From Candidatus Methanomethylophilaceae archaeon (GTDB taxonomy: Archaea; Thermoplasmatota; Thermoplasmata; Methanomassiliicoccales; Methanomethylophilaceae): a DNA stretch of 7,776 nt. Each line of letters opens with the position of its first letter. Positions within the stretch are counted from its first letter, which is position 1. Below, piece by piece: positions 6,518 to 7,776 of this stretch. The notes under the pieces were generated by a model that was given only the letters and a program-made list of their open reading frames with translations, was not told the DNA's origin and did not search any database. The DNA is taken from NCBI GenBank assembly GCA_017616575.1, contig JAFZXW010000155.1:1-7776 (forward strand), given 5' to 3'. The translations under genes were made by a program, and so were the position numbers.

Positions 6518-7578
6518 TTGCATGACTGGTTTGCGACGGCCCGCCGTTTGGAAAACCGCAGGTTCCAGCTCAGGAAGTGGGCTTTCATCGCGATATGCCT
6601 CGTGGTTGCCGCCGTGGTGGCCGCGGTCGCGGTTACCCGGGGGGCCTACGACCTGAGCGTGGTGGACGTGTACACCATAATATGGGACCATATCACTGGC
6701 AACATCAAGAACCAGGACATGGACTACATAGTGGTCACGCTCCGCCTTCCAAGGGTGGTCGTCGCGATCATAGCCGGCGCGGCCTTGGCGGTGGCCGGGG
6801 TGGTGATGCAGAGCACGCTCCTGAACCCCCTGGCCGAGCCGTACACCACCGGGATATCCTCCGGCGCGTCGTTCGGCGCCACCATGGCCATGACCCTGGG
6901 CCTGACGATAGCCACCGGGAAGTACGCCATAGTCGTCAATGCCTTCGTATTCTCTCTGATACCGATGTTCACGATCCTGACCGTGTCCAGGCTGAGGAAG
7001 TCCTCGCCAACGACGATGATCATGGCCGGCATCGCGGTGATGTACGTGTTCAACGCGTGCACCACCGTCATGATGCTTTGGGCCGATCCCAGCGACATGG
7101 ACGCCGTGTACGAGTGGCAGGTCGGGTCCGTCGCGAAGAACAAGTGGAACGAGATCCCGCTCATGTGCGGGGTCACCGCAGCCGGGCTGATAGCCATGCA
7201 GCTGCTGTCCCGGAAGCTGAACGTGCTGTCCACCGGGGGCGACAGCGCCCGCGCCCTGGGGATGAACGTGAACCAGATGCGCATGGTCAATCTGCTGGTG
7301 GTCTCTCTGATGACGGCCGCAATAGTGAGCTTCACGGGGCTGATAGGCTTCGTGGGGCTGGTAGCGCCGCACATTTCCAGGATGTTCGTGGGGCCCGACA
7401 ACAGGTACTTGATCCCGGCGTCGGCCGCGCTGGGCGCCGCGTTGCTGGTCTGCGCCGACCTCCTGGGCGGACGATCATAGCCCCGTCGGTGCTTCCCGTG
7501 GGGGTCATCATGGCGTTCCTGGGAGGGCCCATATTCCTGTGGCTGATCATGCGCAAGAAGTCGCGCATATGGGGATGA
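6518..7578 (+). CDS. Second ABC importer permease, FecCD/BtuC type; frameshifted near the C-terminus
   Basis: A channel subunit of the same family as the minus-strand permease. Conserved blocks are LRLPRVVVAIIAGAALAVAG (75-94) followed by VVMQSTLLNPLAEPYTTGISSGASFG (95-120), STGGDSARALGMN (238-250), and IGFVGLVAPHISRMFVGPDNR (276-296). The raw frame stops at 7478-7480 after ...VCADLLGGRS (320 residues), short of the last helix. Shifting by one base at 7466-7470 restores RTIIAPSVLPVGVIMAFLGGP... and the end MRKKSRIWG with TGA at 7576-7578. The result is 353 residues, a normal family length. A lost C in GGCCGG would explain it. The start is uncertain: TTG at 6518-6520 is in frame right after a stop, whereas ATG at 6522-6524 is out of frame but shares the context TGATTGCATG with the next gene's start. 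No strong ribosome binding site is seen. It is transcribed divergently from the binding-protein operon and followed by its own ATPase gene after four bases. Confidence 0.9.
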
Positions 7579-7582
7579 TTGC

Positions 7583-7776
7583 ATGGAGGTTGAGTTCAAG
7601 GACGTGTGTTTCGGGTACTCGAAGGACAAGCTGATACTTCATGACATAAACCTGAAGCTGGACCGGCCCGGCCTAGTGTGCATCATCGGGCCAAACGGTG
7701 TCGGCAAGTCGATGCTGGTCAAGTGCATCAACCGCCTGCTCAAGCCCGACTCCGGGAAGGTGCTGCTGAACGGCAA
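7583..7776 (+). CDS. Second ABC importer ATPase, FecE/BtuD type (N-terminal part)
   Basis: Only the first 64 residues are in the window; the gene continues past the right edge. It begins MEVEFKDVCFGYSKDK, a usual ABC ATPase beta strand and A-loop region with aromatic Tyr12. Walker A follows at 36-44 as GPNGVGKSM; the usual final threonine is methionine here, which leaves the essential lysine and serine intact. KPDSGKVLLNG (54-64) is the expected next segment. The ATG lies four bases after the corrected stop of the permease gene, and GGATGAT just upstream resembles the GGTGAT ribosome binding site. It should power the plus-strand permease. The Q-loop, signature and Walker B are outside the window, so activity cannot be judged. 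Confidence 0.92.
   Translation, partial: MEVEFKDVCFGYSKDKLILHDINLKLDRPGLVCIIGPNGVGKSMLVKCINRLLKPDSGKVLLNG

Noticed and set aside
6400..6588. Possible 62-codon gene on the minus strand in the divergent promoter region
   Set aside because: It overlaps the second permease's 5' end and the whole promoter region, with no ribosome binding site or family resemblance.

Overview
The window is a dense, GC-rich stretch of transporter genes, most likely from an archaeon of the Methanomassiliicoccales/Thermoplasmatota kind. This rests on indirect signs: the binding protein has an uncleaved N-terminal membrane anchor and no lipobox cysteine, AGG and ATA codons are common, ribosome binding sites look like GGAGG or GGTGAT, and candidate promoters are TATA-box-like. 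No marker gene fixes the taxon. There is no rRNA, tRNA, CRISPR array, insertion sequence or integrase.

Layout. Positions 1-2600 (minus strand) hold two overlapping genes for a heterodimeric ABC exporter. The upstream gene (759-2600) is complete and carries a degenerate ATP site. Its partner (1-864) runs off the left edge before its ATPase domain. Positions 2601-2745 are a short promoter region with a perfect inverted repeat. Positions 2746-6395 (minus strand) are an uptake operon read in the order binding protein, FecCD-type permease, FecE-type ATPase, ending in a hairpin terminator near 2746-2793. Positions 6396-6517 are an AT-rich divergent promoter region with several inverted repeats. Positions 6518-7776 (plus strand) start a second, divergent uptake operon: another FecCD-type permease followed by another ATPase cut off by the right edge.

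How the genes work together. The two divergent operons are importers of the iron-siderophore/cobalamin/heme class. One binding protein is visible, but there are two permeases and two ATPases. The substrate cannot be read from the sequence; corrinoid or chelated iron are the obvious candidates. The exporter pair lies downstream on the same strand but has its own ribosome binding site and probable promoter.

The most notable point is gene integrity. The binding protein and the second permease each carry a clear one-base frameshift in the C-terminal part, and shifting by one base restores a family-typical ending in both. A third one-base loss may sit at the second permease's start, and the exporter gene has lost its expected stop codon. 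These are either sequencing/assembly errors or real decay. I saw no exotic undescribed system; the interest lies in these lesions, the modular binding protein, the degenerate exporter site and the shared divergent control region.
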